Positions 34,101 to 46,500 of a DNA stretch of 64,000 nucleotides are shown in pieces (the stretch's first letter is position 1; the number at the start of each line of letters is the position of its first letter). This stretch comes from Paraphysomonas bandaiensis. Its lineage: Eukaryota > Chrysophyceae. The position numbers and the translations under genes were made by a program. The stretch covers positions 62,001-126,000 of the forward strand of contig CBFFRP010000094.1 in assembly GCA_965644295.1 (NCBI GenBank). Direction: 5' to 3'. Below the pieces are notes generated by a model. That model was not told the DNA's origin. It was given only the letters and a program-made list of their open reading frames with translations, and searched no databases.

Positions 34101-36796
34101 TGTTTCAAGTCTAGTTCCTCTCAATGTTCTTCAAGAGGAGCTTGCGTAGATTCAAAATTTCATCCTAGTTGCGTCTGTTTCACTGGATATTCAGGTGACC
34201 AGTGCAACGCTTGTCAAGATAAATTCTACGGCTTTGAGTGTGATCCATGCCCGGGAGGGGGCACCAAGACTGCTACTAACCTGCAGAACGTCTGCAACCA
34301 ACAAGGCACGTGTCATGATGGTATATCTTCTGATGGGGTTTGTACCTGCATATCTCCCTTTTTTGGTGACTCGTGTGGAAAAGGAGACTGTGGCGAATCT
34401 GAACAGCGCGCTTTTAATCAGTCCTCAGATACTTATTTCTGTGAACCATGCCGTGTAGGTTACATCAAGTCTGCTTCACTTGGTGTGTGCGTGGAGTGCC
34501 CAGACGGTCGTTCGACAGCTGCAGAAGGATCCACGACATGTGATGTCTGTTCTATTGGAAATTATTACGATAGGTAAAATGCAATTTGATAATAGGTTTT
34601 GATAAAATATGACAGACACTCTTGTGTGATTTTTGAACATTATAGGAACGCTGATGAGTGCCACAACTGTAAAAGTGGGATGAAATGTTCCAAAGACTTT
34701 GTTCCTGTGTATTTGGAGAGTATATACCTCGACAGAGATTGGTACCGCACCGACAATCTGTCGTCGATAGTTGAAAAATGCCCGTTTCAGAATTCATGTC
34801 GAGGTGGCAATATGAGCGGGGAGAATATCTGCATGGCTGGCACGGAAGGTCCACTGTGTGCAGTGTGCAGTTCTGGGTACTATTATGCAATCGCGTCGAA
34901 TTCTTGTTTGTCTTGCGGTGGCATATCTATTGTGGGGTCTCTAATCAGCGTGGGCATAATAGCAATTTTTTGTTTCATGGGTGGTATATTGACGTTTCGT
35001 TATTATTACAAAAGGTCGCCTCGGTTTAGAATGATGATCAAAAATTTTCATGACACGGCAGCCATGGTGCTGGGTATGCGCCTGGGCGTCGAGCAGCTTG
35101 ATACGAATATCAAATCGAATGGCAATAAGCGTCGTCATTCAGAATTAATGAGACAGGTCCAAGAAGTCAGTCCTATCAGAAAAATGCAATCGAAGGTTAA
35201 AATTGTGGTGACTCTTTTTCAAATAGTAACGTCACTGCCTTGGGTGTTGTCAGTGCAATTTCCTAACGTATTTTCATGGTTTTTAAGTATCTTGTACTTA
35301 TTCAACTTTGAAATGTCTGGAATAATTCCGTTGGATTGTGTGATGGATAATAATTTCTTCTACGAATTAATAGTTGCCACTTTCGTGCCGATTGGATTAG
35401 CTCTGGGCATAGGGCTTGTCTATGGGTTAATTTCTATTACAAGGTGGAACAATGGTGATGGAGGAGCAGAAAAATCTTCCTTGTTTAGGTTGTTTTTAAT
35501 GCTGACGTACTTAGTTTATCCTGGTGTTTCGTCTAAAATATTTCGTGGTTTGAGACCGTGCCATACTTTGGATGACGGAGAGTCTTACATGGTGGAAGAT
35601 TACAGTATCAATTGCAGCTCACAAACATACGCCTACCTCGTGTCACTTTGTTATATCATGACAGCTGTATATGTCATTGGCATACCTTTGATGTATATGA
35701 TTATTCTCTTACTTCATCGTCACCAAATTCGTGAAGAAGGTCAGGAACGAGTTCTGGAAATTGCTAAAGTTAAAGGAGTCCTTGACGAAATACTGAAAGA
35801 GAGTGATGAGAATGGCAATAGATCCACTGCATTGTCCTATGCGTCTGAAACTGAGGTACTAATTATGGAATTGGACCGACTTATCTGGTGTTACTCGTGG
35901 TCGAATGGGATTATGGCATTCGACTTTTTATTTGCAGCTTATCGAGCGGAAACTTGGTGGTGGGAAGTCTTCGAGACTCTTCGCCGACTAGCTCTCACTG
36001 GCTTGTTAGTGTTCCTGTCGCCAGGATCCCCCGGACAGTTATTGGTGGCCTTGGTGATTGCCGTTTTCTGTGGTATTCTATATATAGGTGTTGTCCCATT
36101 TATGGATAGTATGGATTCGATGGTGAGCAGCACGTCGCAGATAAGCTTGATAGTAGTTCTTTTTGCAGCTTTGGCGATTAAACTTGAATTAATGGTGAGC
36201 CGTATGGTTATAGAGTTCAATTTTTATGTGTCTTATTCTTTATTTTAATTTTACAGAAGAGCGAGACCTACTTGACAGCCATGGGTGTCGTTCTAGTCGT
36301 TGTTACTGTTCTTGTGCCCGTCGTGGGATGTTTCGCATCGTTTGCTTCAAATTACGACAACTTTCACTATACTGCGAAGGCATTACTTGATCGGAAGCAG
36401 CAAAATAAAGTCGCGCCTGATTCGGTGCATAGCAGTGACATCGTCAATACTACTCACAATAATAAAGGAATTCTCGACGATATATCCGACGCAGTCGAGG
36501 GGGATATGGAGCAGGGAATTTCACCAGAAGGGCATAGTAGTGATAACATCCATATTCCTTCTGATAACCAAATGAACAAAATCTTGCCTGAAGGGATGCA
36601 AAACAGTGACATTGATGTCCCTGCCGATATGCGACGTAACAAAGTCTTGCCAGAAGGGGTGCACGGCAGTGATATTAGCATCCCGATTGATAAAGCAATT
36701 CTAAATGACACTTCAAAATCACCTGAAGAGGATTCGCAGTGCAACATACATGGCACAGAGGATGTCAGACCGACTTCCCTAAGTGAAATAGGATAG
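31139..36796 (+). CDS. Giant cell-surface protein: FG-GAP/VCBS repeats, EGF-like modules, multi-pass membrane domain
   Basis: Four exons: 31139-32449, 32523-34573, 34646-36194 and 36257-36796. Introns are 73, 72 and 62 bases, and phases close to 1816 residues. I choose the ATG giving a signal peptide, MLTIGVIFLLFGIAATQT. The ectodomain has at least 12 calcium-binding FG-GAP/VCBS loops (DVDGDGDLD, DFDNDGDLD, DVDNDGDLD, DIDNDGDSD, DVDGDGDPD, DVDDDGDLD, DIDRDGDVD and others), as in integrin-alpha-like beta-propellers. Cys-rich EGF-like modules follow (GACVDSKFHPSCVCFTGYSG, then QGTCHDG and CTCISPFFG) and more Cys pairs. About eight membrane helices then occur (SIVGSLISVGIIAIFCFMGG; VATFVPIGLALGIGLVYGLI; LVSLCYIMTAVYVIGIPLMY). 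The cytoplasmic tail has three near-repeats of PEG-x-x-SD-I-x-(I/V)P. It is probably an adhesion or sensor protein; ligand unknown. Confidence 0.85.
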
Positions 36797-37959
36797 GGCA
36801 AAAATCTAGCAACTGAAATTGCAAGTGTGTGTATTGTTAATGTGCGTATTCGGACGAAATGTGGTCAACACCACAAGTTCGTTTTTATGTGATAGAGGAT
36901 CAGAGTTTAACAGAGCTCATAAAGGTCCAATTTCTTCTCGTCTCTAGTGTGTGACGTCATTTCTATGTTAAAGTTACAGTTTATAACTTTTCTTCCGTGT
37001 ATCACTATAACCCTTATGAGTAAATAACTCAACCAATTAAAATTGTGATAATCATTTCTCATCATTCAATGCAACTTGTTATATTTATTGGCTTCACAAT
37101 TACCAATCACGATATTTAATTTAAGCTAAAATGTTCCATTTATTACGATATCTGGAATATAACGAGTTTACAAGCAGACTATTGTCAACACTTTTTTACT
37201 GTTTGAGCTCTCGCCATTCTAACCATATGATACCAATAATATACATTAACTACAAGAACAAAGCAATTTGCATCCACCTACCTCAAGAACAAACAAACAA
37301 CAGCCATGAATAGTAGTGCACTGAACAATATCAGGATGAGATTGCCCTGCAAACCAGGCAGATGAGGTTGACAGAGTACCCGCAGGCAACACGCAGATAA
37401 GATCAGGGCATTTTCACATTGGCATGATGAGCATTACCCCATCTGCGTGAACAGAGGCAACGATGATAAGCTATCACCAACACTAGATGCACTATGACCC
37501 TCCGCAATATCACTCGCTCTCACTCGTTGATATCATCTCATTTCATGACACTGTTGATAGTTTAATAACATATGGAGAGTTGTGTCATACGTTGGATGCA
37601 CTGTAACACCTCACACATCACTTCATCATTATTGGGTTAATCCGACTCCGCTCCTATCCGGAGGCAGAACAAAAATTTCATACTTCGGTGTACCCAGCCA
37701 CCCCACACACTCCACGCTGTCTCGAGGGCAGGACCTGCAGGCTATACAGCTGCTGGATACGCAACAGTATACACCCCCATGTACACATAGATGCTCTAGA
37801 TATACGTATATATGTATGTACAGTATGTAGTATACGGTATACGATATACCTATACACACAATGCACCTAAAAATAGGAGGCGAGTCCGAGAGACTGTACA
37901 CAAGAATAGTATACACAGAAGACGCAGCAGACACTGTGTTGCATGCGTACAATAGAGTG
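36797..37959. other. Intergenic DNA and upstream region of the subtilase gene
   Basis: About 1.2 kb. The last 300 bases contain CTGGATACGCAACAGTATAC near 37754 and GTATACGGTATACGATATAC near 37831, matching the promoter-region vocabulary elsewhere. An in-frame upstream ATG at 37861 exists, but using it would put 33 residues before the signal peptide. Confidence 0.45.
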
Positions 37960-40900
37960 ATGCGCTCTCTGTTGCTATTGATGTTAGCGTGTCTGATCGA
38001 CCCGCATGTGTGCTACTCTGATGTGGAGAAGGAGCACATGTCTATGGCGATATCTGCGGCTGTATCATCGCCCGGGTCGATGGCTGTCATGTCATCTCGA
38101 TCTCTGGCCCGATACTCTCATAGGGTCGCCACAGATCACCTCAGTGGCCACTATCTGACTTGCAGCGAGTACTCCTCTGCCGATGTCTCTAGAGCACGAC
38201 TGGTGTCCGAGCACAGTCAAGACAGAGTACAGACCGTGTTCGTTTCCAAGTCTAGGGACTTGGTCTGCTTTCTAGTTTTCACTGAGGCTCACGAGAGAAT
38301 GGCATCATTGAAAGAGGACAAGCAGGGTGTCGTGAAATCTGTTGTTTTGATTACACCGATGCTCAAGTTATCACAATCTCTTATGGGTGCGCTGCACGAC
38401 CGATCGGTGCATGACCTCGACTGGGCAAGAATGGAACTCCATGTCTCTTTTGGATTAGGATCAGGATCCCATATTATTGATAGTGTAGCGTTTAAAGAGC
38501 ACCTTCAGCGTTCAGTGCAGCACCGTGCTCATTCAGTGCTGTCGGAATTTCGAATACTTTCGTCTTCAACCGTCACACCTTGGGAACGCGCAGTGGATAT
38601 GATGAAGAGACAGAGAGAAGACGAAAGTCCGAACTCTCAGCTCTTTCGAATATGTGGATTCGGTAATTTGCGCTATCGATCCGCCGCGTCTGTACTTATA
38701 ATTGACGAGCTACAGCAATTGTCTAAGTCAGGGGCAGGATCAGAGTGCCTAGCGGCTCTAGCGGCAGTGTGTGGAGATTCGGAGGGAGCTCTTCACGTGA
38801 CAATTGCAGAGAAACCGAGTCTACGCAATGAGTTCGTGGCGGAGTACATTCAGTCTGGCTCATCTGGGCAAGGGCGAGTCTACGAATCTGTGGGGTTGAA
38901 TGGAACTGGTGTTTTGGTAGGTGTATCTGATACTGGTGTCGATGAAGGTAGTTGCTTCTTCGATAACCTGGATGGATCATTGGTGGAGAGATCTGACTTC
39001 GCCTCACCCACTTATGACCTCACTAAGAGGAAAGTAGTGCAGTACGTTAGTTTCTACGATGGCATTGAGGAGTATGCATCTGCCCATGGCACACATGTAA
39101 GTTTGTAGTTGGAATGGTTCATTGTTTTTATTTGCGAGTGTAGGTATGCGGTACACTGGCTGGACACTCAACGGAATCTTTTACTGAAAACAATGGCGTT
39201 GCACCAGCAGCTAAGATTGCCTTCTTTGATATTGGTGAGGACTCAACTGGTGGATTATCTGTTCCCGCTAGTGGTATTCTGGAGCCAGCCATAGCTGCTG
39301 GTTCACACCTCCACAGTATGAGCTGGGGCTTCTACAGTTTTGACTACTTATACTATGATGTATATGTTGACGAAGCGGTCTATGGTAGCCCTTCTCTCAC
39401 TGTGATCGTGGCGGCAGGGAACGAAGGAACAGATGGAGGAAATGTACTCAGCCCTGCTCTAGCGAAAAACTGCGTCAGTGTTGGGTCATCTGGGTCTGGA
39501 CGAGGTCAGGGTATATCTACAGTGTCCTCGTTCTCTTCACGCGGCCCGACTTTTGACTCACGATTTGGTATTGATGTCCTTGCGCATGGCACTGGTATTC
39601 GCTCGGCAAAATCGTCCGGAAGCAATGCGACAACGTGCGCCCGTGTCAGCCTGTCCGGAACCTCCACATCAACACCGTAAGTTTTCACTTCTTCTAGCAT
39701 GTTTTCTTTGACCCTATATGAGTTTCTTGACTTGCATATTTAGCGCTATTCATTAATACATACAAATTTTTGTAGAGCTGTTGCGGGAGCTGCTGCTTTG
39801 ATACAACAATACTTTGAGGACCCGTCCTTTTGGGCAGCGACTTGTCGATCGACGTATTCGCTTTGTAGTTCTGGTCCTCTCCTTCCTAGCGGCTCGTTAC
39901 TGAAGGCCGTACTCCTCCACTCTGGCCAGGATCAGGGCAACGGTTATGCATATCCTGGCAACGAACAAGGATTCGGAAGGGTTCAGCTTGACCAGGTGCT
40001 TGTTGTGCCTGGAGTCACAATCGAGGGGCTTGACCTCTTCGTTATAGACGTCAATATATCAGCGCACAGTTCAGAGGTGTTTTATGTCACTGTTACGAGT
40101 GATTCTTCTCCTCTTAAAGCCACAATATGCTGGGCCGATCCACCAAATAGCATTGTAGCTGCAAAACAGCTTCTAAATGATATTGATTTGACTGTTTCCG
40201 GCCCAACTGGAAACCTGTACTACGGCAACAACAACTCCGCAGGTGATGAGTTCAACAACGCGGAGATCGTGCTTGTATCCTCTCCTTCTCCTGGAGAGTA
40301 CACCATCAACATATCCGCTTCCGTATTAGGCGCAAATTCTCAGCAGCTTGTCTCCCTCGTCATCACATCAATTGGTATCGTCGGAACTGAAATGCCGACC
40401 TCTGCACCCTCAACTATGTAAGTGTATGCTTTCTGTGTTGATTATTATTGAATGCTGTACATAGACCTACAGCAATGCCTACTACATCGTATCCAACTTT
40501 TGAACCATCAATCAACCCCACTGCTACCCCTACTTCTTCGCCGACACTTTGTCCAACTATTGAGCCGACGACACCATTTCCCACAATTACAAGTACCGCT
40601 AGGTGGGTTGCTTTACTCGTGAGCAACGTAAATTGTGACAATTGTTGTGTAGCCCAACTGACCACCCAGTTGCTAATACTCCAACTAATCGACCAGTTTT
40701 CACTCTTCCTACTCCCCTGTCTCCAGCACCTTCAGTGTCGCCGACTAATGCCCCTACAACACAACCTTCGTTACAAACGTAAGTATACCACATGCTAAAC
40801 TATTTGGATACCGCTCGGAGGGATTATAGGTCGATTCAGTGCGTGTTGCATGTTGTCACGCCAACTATATCTACACCATGCAACATACTTCTTGTACGGT

Positions 40901-41680
40901 AACAGTGATATTGTTTTCCAGAGCTTCGCCGACGATTACCGTAGATAACCACCCTACCCACCGCCCTGTGTTCTCAATAGTATCTCCCACGCAGGCACCA
41001 ACCATCCAAATGACGACTTCCGCCACTGAACCCCCGAACCCTGTGCCCACTCTAACTCCGAGGTGCTTGCAGTAGTGTGTTTAGCTTCCGAGTGTTAACA
41101 TGTTGTGCAGTTCAAGCCCTACGAAGAGAGACCCTTTTACTGCGCCGACCCAGCGGCCAGTGTTTGTGTTAACCTCTTCCCCGGTAGCATCAAGCTCTGC
41201 CCCAATTTATACCTCCACGGACGCTCCCGCTGCAGCACCATCAACCAGGTCAGTAATAACTAGCATCTGGAGTCCTTAAGTAAGCGTTATGTGCAGTATG
41301 CCCTCCCGAAGGCCGGTGTACAAGTCTCCAACAAGTCGACCAGTGTTTGTTATGACTCCACCACCAACACATCCCCCTACACCGTCCTCAACGGCGTCAC
41401 CCACACCACCTTCGGGGCCTGTAATGTACGTCGCTTTATTATTATAATGGACTTGACCTCATCTGAAAATTTCAGAGCGCCTCCCACGAATTCACCAGCT
41501 AACTCGCGTCCAACCCAGCGCCCTGTATTTATTTTGACTCCTCCTCCTACTCTAACACCCACAATCCAGATGACCGTGCCGCCCAGCATTGCCCCGACTC
41601 ATACACCTACACAGTCCTCTGTAGGAGGCAGTGACCGTAGACCGACGAGGCGTCCAGTTCTTTCATTTTGGGCGAGATAA
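37960..41680 (+). CDS. Secreted or surface subtilisin-like serine protease (S8) with exon-repeated Pro/Thr stalk
   Basis: Nine exons: 37960-39096, 39144-39676, 39776-40417, 40465-40602, 40653-40778, 40922-41062, 41111-41248, 41297-41425 and 41476-41680, closing to 1062 residues. The start gives a signal peptide, MRSLLLLMLACLIDPHVCYS. The catalytic triad is visible: Asp324 in GVSDTGVD, His376 in SAHGTHVCG (completed by the first splice), Ser553 in SLSGTSTSTPAVAG (completed by the second). The oxyanion Asn is in VIVAAGNEG. A jelly-roll-like region follows (VTVTSDSSPLKATICWADPP; LNDIDLTVSGPTGNLYYG). Exons 4-9 encode a Pro/Thr-rich stalk. Introns 2-8 are all phase 2, and exons 5-9 each carry one RPVF motif. 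The C-terminus (RRPVLSFWAR) has no membrane helix. Confidence 0.9.
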
Positions 41681-42248
41681 ATATATGCAGTTTACTTATC
41701 TGACACATGTAAAATATTCGTAAATATTATTTTAATTAATGACGTATTATGAACTCACAACCTTGTTCAACGTAGACTGTAGAGCCAAGTAGTTGTTGTA
41801 GCAAGGAGCAAGGTGTAGGGGTATAAATACTTCGTACCACATAGCCCCTATATTTCCAGTGACTAAGTGGTACGAAGTTGCCGAAGGTAGAAAATAGACT
41901 AGACGCATTGAATATAGAATATAGTATTACTTGATTTTGCCTTGTACTATTTGCTGAAAAAAAATGTAGCTGTACAAGTGACAATCATATAAATTATAAA
42001 TACAAATTGCCAATTTATGTGGATTTGAAGCCATAATATATAACACACCAGAGAACTTTAGAAAACTAACATCTGTACAAAACTTTACAATCCCACAGGA
42101 CATGATGACGTGTACTATTTTCACATATTATCACTGAGTTTAAACAATTATTAATCAAAGATATTACACCCAAAACTACGACAATATCAAAGTAACAAAC
42201 ACAATAATACCAGAGATATCCAAGAATAAAAACAATTTCAGCTAACTA
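41681..42248. other. Convergent intergenic gap, no gene seen
   Basis: Tail-to-tail gap between the subtilase and TAZ genes. It contains an imperfect inverted repeat around GGTATAAATACTTCGTACCAC (41820s) and GTGGTACGAAGTTGCCG (41868s), arms sharing TTCGTACCAC/GTGGTACGAA. This could be a hairpin near transcript ends. Confidence 0.4.
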
Positions 42249-42893
42249 TTATTCCAGAATGTGGGAGTTATCCTCTCCGAGTGACGCCAAGCGTTGAGCT
42301 TTACCTTCACTATCATGGTTGAAGCTTGTGCTCCGATTTGCAGCGGTTCTACCTTCTTCTTGAATGCTCATTAGACCGGCGCTCGGCATTGAGTCTGCTC
42401 GGAATCGCTTTGGTGCCGTTGGAATAGCGAACCCAGCGAGTCCAGTAGATGACTGTGTTCTGTCAGATGTTTGGTCGTCTGCACTATTGTCTGTCATACT
42501 CGAGCACACTAGGCACTCAGTTGTAGAAGCCCCTCCTCTCCTCTGCCTATCCCATCTGCATAAGGTTACATGGTGGAGGAGTTTTTTTGTTTGATGACAA
42601 CCAGCAATGGGGCAGCTTTGCTTCCCTGTACAGACGATACAATGATGATACAACAGCTTAGCATTTTTACATATGTCAGGGTTGTTGCAGTCTCCACGAC
42701 ACTCCAACGAGTGAACCATTAATCTCAGGTATCGTCCAGCTTTACGAGCCTTTTCTAATTTCTCCTTTTCTTCCGTTATCGAGTGTTGTCGAGCAAGAAT
42801 GCGCTCCGCTTCGATTTTAATGTTTTGGTTCGCCGGACATGCCTCAGGCTGTGACATCAAGTGCACACAAGAATTCGACCAGTGACTCCACAT
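42249..42893 (-). CDS. TAZ-type zinc-finger protein
   Basis: Single exon. The first in-frame ATG gives 214 residues (MWSHWSNSCVHLMSQPEACP); a second ATG at 42857 (MSQPEACPAN) is an equally plausible start. A helix (ERILARQHSITEEKEKLEKA) precedes a TAZ finger: MVHSLECRGDCNNPDICKN, then LYHHCIVCTGKQSCPIAGCH, then LLHHVTLCRWD. This reproduces the H-C-C-C, H-C-C-C, H-C ligand series of TAZ domains, as in CBP/p300 and plant BT proteins. There is no acetyltransferase or BTB domain; the last 80 residues look disordered. TAZ domains bind transactivation segments, so a role in transcription is inferred. Divergent from the kinesin gene. Confidence 0.85.
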   Translation of the reverse strand: MWSHWSNSCVHLMSQPEACPANQNIKIEAERILARQHSITEEKEKLEKARKAGRYLRLMVHSLECRGDCNNPDICKNAKLLYHHCIVCTGKQSCPIAGCHQTKKLLHHVTLCRWDRQRRGGASTTECLVCSSMTDNSADDQTSDRTQSSTGLAGFAIPTAPKRFRADSMPSAGLMSIQEEGRTAANRSTSFNHDSEGKAQRLASLGEDNSHILE

Positions 42894-43566
42894 CAACGAA
42901 ATAACATACTGAAGCCAAATAACAACTGTGGATAATGTGAGTCTCGAATATGTTGCCCTTGACTGGCTGTGAGTTTAAATATCTTGTCCACGCAACGCAT
43001 CCATCGCCTTTCATGCCGGAGCCACCCAATCAGCTCTCTTGATTTCGCGAAATTACTGGCTCTGATCTTCTTTTTTTTTCCTCCGTATCATTTTCAGCAT
43101 GTGGGAGCAGACTGCTGATGGTGATGGTGAGGATACCAGTCGTTTCATATGTCGCACTTGAAGGTAGTGATCGAAATACGGGCGTAGGGGAAACTACTGT
43201 GTCTTGAAACGGTCACTGTGACGTATACGGTCTGTATTTGTGGAATACAGAGAAAGTAACTGAAACCAATTGAGATGTTCTGTGTGTATACATACATATA
43301 CATGCTGCCGTGTATACCTCCACTACACACAGTACACACAGCAGTACATACAGTCACAGAAAGAGCGATTGGAATCCATATGCAGCATAGAGGCAGCATA
43401 CAGCGCAGTATATGCTAATACGCTGCTCCGAGAGTATCATACGAGCAGACCAGACCAGACCAGAGCAGAGCGAGCACATAACGCAACGAGCAGCTGAAAC
43501 ACCACTGCACTGAGCTGCTTATCTTTAAATTGAATATATTTGGTGGCGCAGGTCCCCGGCTGTCAT
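42894..43566. promoter_or_regulatory. Divergent intergenic region between TAZ and kinesin genes
   Basis: This 673-bp gap contains GTGTATACATACATATACAT near 43284, GGCAGCATACAGCGCAGTAT near 43391 and CCAGACCAGACCAGAGCAGA near 43450 (a 5-base tandem). The words resemble those of the other divergent gaps. Confidence 0.45.
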
Positions 43567-46500
43567 ATGAGTGTCAGTATTAAAGTAGCTATCCGGTGTC
43601 GTCCGTTCACTATAGACGATAAGCTCGGCGTGAGACTCCGTCAAGTCGATGAGGAGAATGGTGAAGTAGAACTAATCAATTGTGACTATTCGACAACACG
43701 TTTCCCTTTCACGTACGCATGGTGGTCTGCATACGGCTATCAGGTGAGTACTGCCTCTATACGGCTGTGTATTGTTTAATACTATGCTGTAGCGTCACTT
43801 GAAAGGTGACAATATGGGAGATGCAGATGATATGCTTCTTGTTGATCAAAACCTTGCGTACGAGTCGTGTGGTAAGAAGATTAAGGCAGACTTGTTGACA
43901 GGTAACGCCGTCGTACTCTTCGCATACGGTTTGTCTGGGTCGGGAAAAACTTTCACTGTGTTTGGACCGGACGCTGTTGATGCCCCGGAAGCATGGTTCA
44001 AGTGGGCTGAGCCGCATGGTCTATGGGTAAGGAGATAGAAATTCAAAGTACATTCATGATAGTCATGTCACAGGGTATCTTTCCACGCCTTGCCTATGAG
44101 GTGTTTCAGGAGAAAACCGATGGATGGAAAATATCAATGAAGTACTTTCAAAATGTAGTAGATATTGTACGCGACCTCATGTCTCCCAATGCAGAAGAAC
44201 AACATTACAAAAATGGTATGCGCAAGGATGCTGATGGATTTATGGATATTGAGTGGTGCGGATCGAAACAAATTCATAGTTGGGATGAACTCCGACAAGT
44301 GTTTCAGATAGCCAACGGCCGTAAGGCAATAGCTCCAACGCAATTTAACCCCATGAGTACACGCGGTCACTGTATCATGACCTTGGAAGTGGAAATGCCT
44401 CATCCAGAGACAGAAGGCATGAAGCAGCGCGGACGTGTGTATGTATGCGATCTTGCAGGAACAGAGCCTGCTGGAGACATTGTGTATGCCCTCTATGACA
44501 AAGTTCACTTTGACGATGGCTCATTCGAGTACAAGTATGCTGGTCCTCACAAAGATAGTAAAAAGACGAAAGAGTTGCAAGACCAAGGAAAGAAAATTAA
44601 CCTGTCTCTCTCGGAAATGGCGCAGTTCTTCATGAAGATGGCTGAGGCTGTGATGAAGAAGAAGCTAAAACCTGGCATGTCTATTCCGGGCTGTAACTCT
44701 TTTTTCTTATGCAAGTATCTAAAAGATACTATGCTTCAGGCGCGAACATACCTTTTCTGTGCCATTCGTCCGGAGGTCGAATATCTGAAGTACACATTCT
44801 CTACTCTTGGTTTCGCCAAGAATGCATCTGTTGTAAAGTTGACTCCCAAAAAGGCCACCACTGCCGCATCTCCAGCTGAGCGCAAATTGATGGCGGAATT
44901 GGAGGCGATGAAAGCTTTGGTAGAACAGCTACGGGCTGCAGGTGCAGGGGGCGGAGGTGGACCCGATGAGGCTTCGGCTAAAATGATTGCCGATTTGCAG
45001 GCCAAACTTGCAGCTAAACAAGAGGACCTCGCGAATGAGATATCTGGTGATGATGGGGCACAGGCAAAACGGGACGAGATGGCTGAGAGACAACGAGAGG
45101 AGTATGCCAAGCGGGGCATCTCCTTAGTAGCTTTTGAGTCGGAAACGGAACACCCTTACTTTATCAATCTTGATGAGGACGCATTCCGATCGAATCGTTT
45201 GATGTATATCATTCAGAAGGAGTTGACAGTTTTTGGAGCCAAGGGGGACATCCAGCCTATGTCTTTTCAGGTCGTTAAGGAGCATTGCTCGGTGAGGTTT
45301 GATGGGGAAAACATCTATATTATAGGAGGGAGGGGAGAAACCTTTCACAATGGTCACCTTGTCCCAGAGGGTACAGAGGAAGTTATGCAGTTGTACGACC
45401 GCCTCGTTCTCGGCGATCAGCTCATGCTTCTTCGATGGAAATGCAAAGAGAGTGACTCAGACCAGTGTATGACCGCCGAGGAAGCAGTGGAAGAGTTCCA
45501 AGAGGGCATGATATCCAGTCGAAGGAACCAGGCGGCTGAGGGTAGTGGGGGACAGGCTGCAGCGGACTTTGAAGAGGAGAGAAGGAAGATACTCGCCGAG
45601 CGGGAGAAGTGGGAAGAGGAAAAGAATCAAATGGCAACCCAGCGTAACGAGCAAGACTATCAGCGAGCCATGGCCTCTGTTGATAATGCTATTCTTGATC
45701 TCCTTCCGAAGGCAAAGGAGGCGAAGCAAACAGTAGACTTGCTAAATCGCGTTACAATGACTTTCGATGTTGTTCTTGAGAAAGGCACTGACCACGTGCC
45801 CAAAGTTAAGGTAACTTTATTCCTTAATCCAATTTAAAATAATGATAAACGCCTTTAATTTAGCTAAGTGTGGAGAACAGCAACCCGAAGTTATCAATTT
45901 TAATTGAGCCAACAGATTTTCTTCCGAAACTCTCATTGTTGAAAGATGAAATGATGAAGTTGCGTGGTGCTATTGAGGGGGGACGGGAGTACGAGCTACC
46001 ATCACGCCACGACCCCCTCTTTCTTATGTTCGACAACGATTTCCATCTCGGTAAATTCTTTTGCGATGTGTTATATTTGCTGAAATGCGTTTGATATATA
46101 GGCACTGCGACACATTGGCCGGAATACCTTCTTTACAATCTTGAGACAGACCCGGAGGAGAAGCAGCAAGATATTAAAAATGCAGCCGTGCCATATAATA
46201 CCGTCGGCCTGCTGGAGGTGCTCTGGACCCCACTAGCAGGGCCTAATGAAGAGGATTGGAGTAAAGAACCACCAGATATTGATTCTGAAGAAGATCTTCT
46301 TGGGAAGTCGTGGACCTACCGTTTAAACATAAAAACCGCCTCTAACCTGCCTGTATTCTGCGAGCAAGCTTACGTGGAATACCAGTTCTTTGGAGAGATC
46401 TTTACGACTGAAGTCGTTGAACAATCTACATTTTCCCCGGTATTCGATTATCAATATATTCATCATGTGGACAAGGTTACTCCAGAGTTTGTAGCCTTTT

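Noticed and set aside
42844-43029. 61-codon frame overlapping the start of the TAZ gene
   Set aside because: It uses a different frame from the zinc finger and lacks motifs; no donor joins it to the TAZ frame convincingly.
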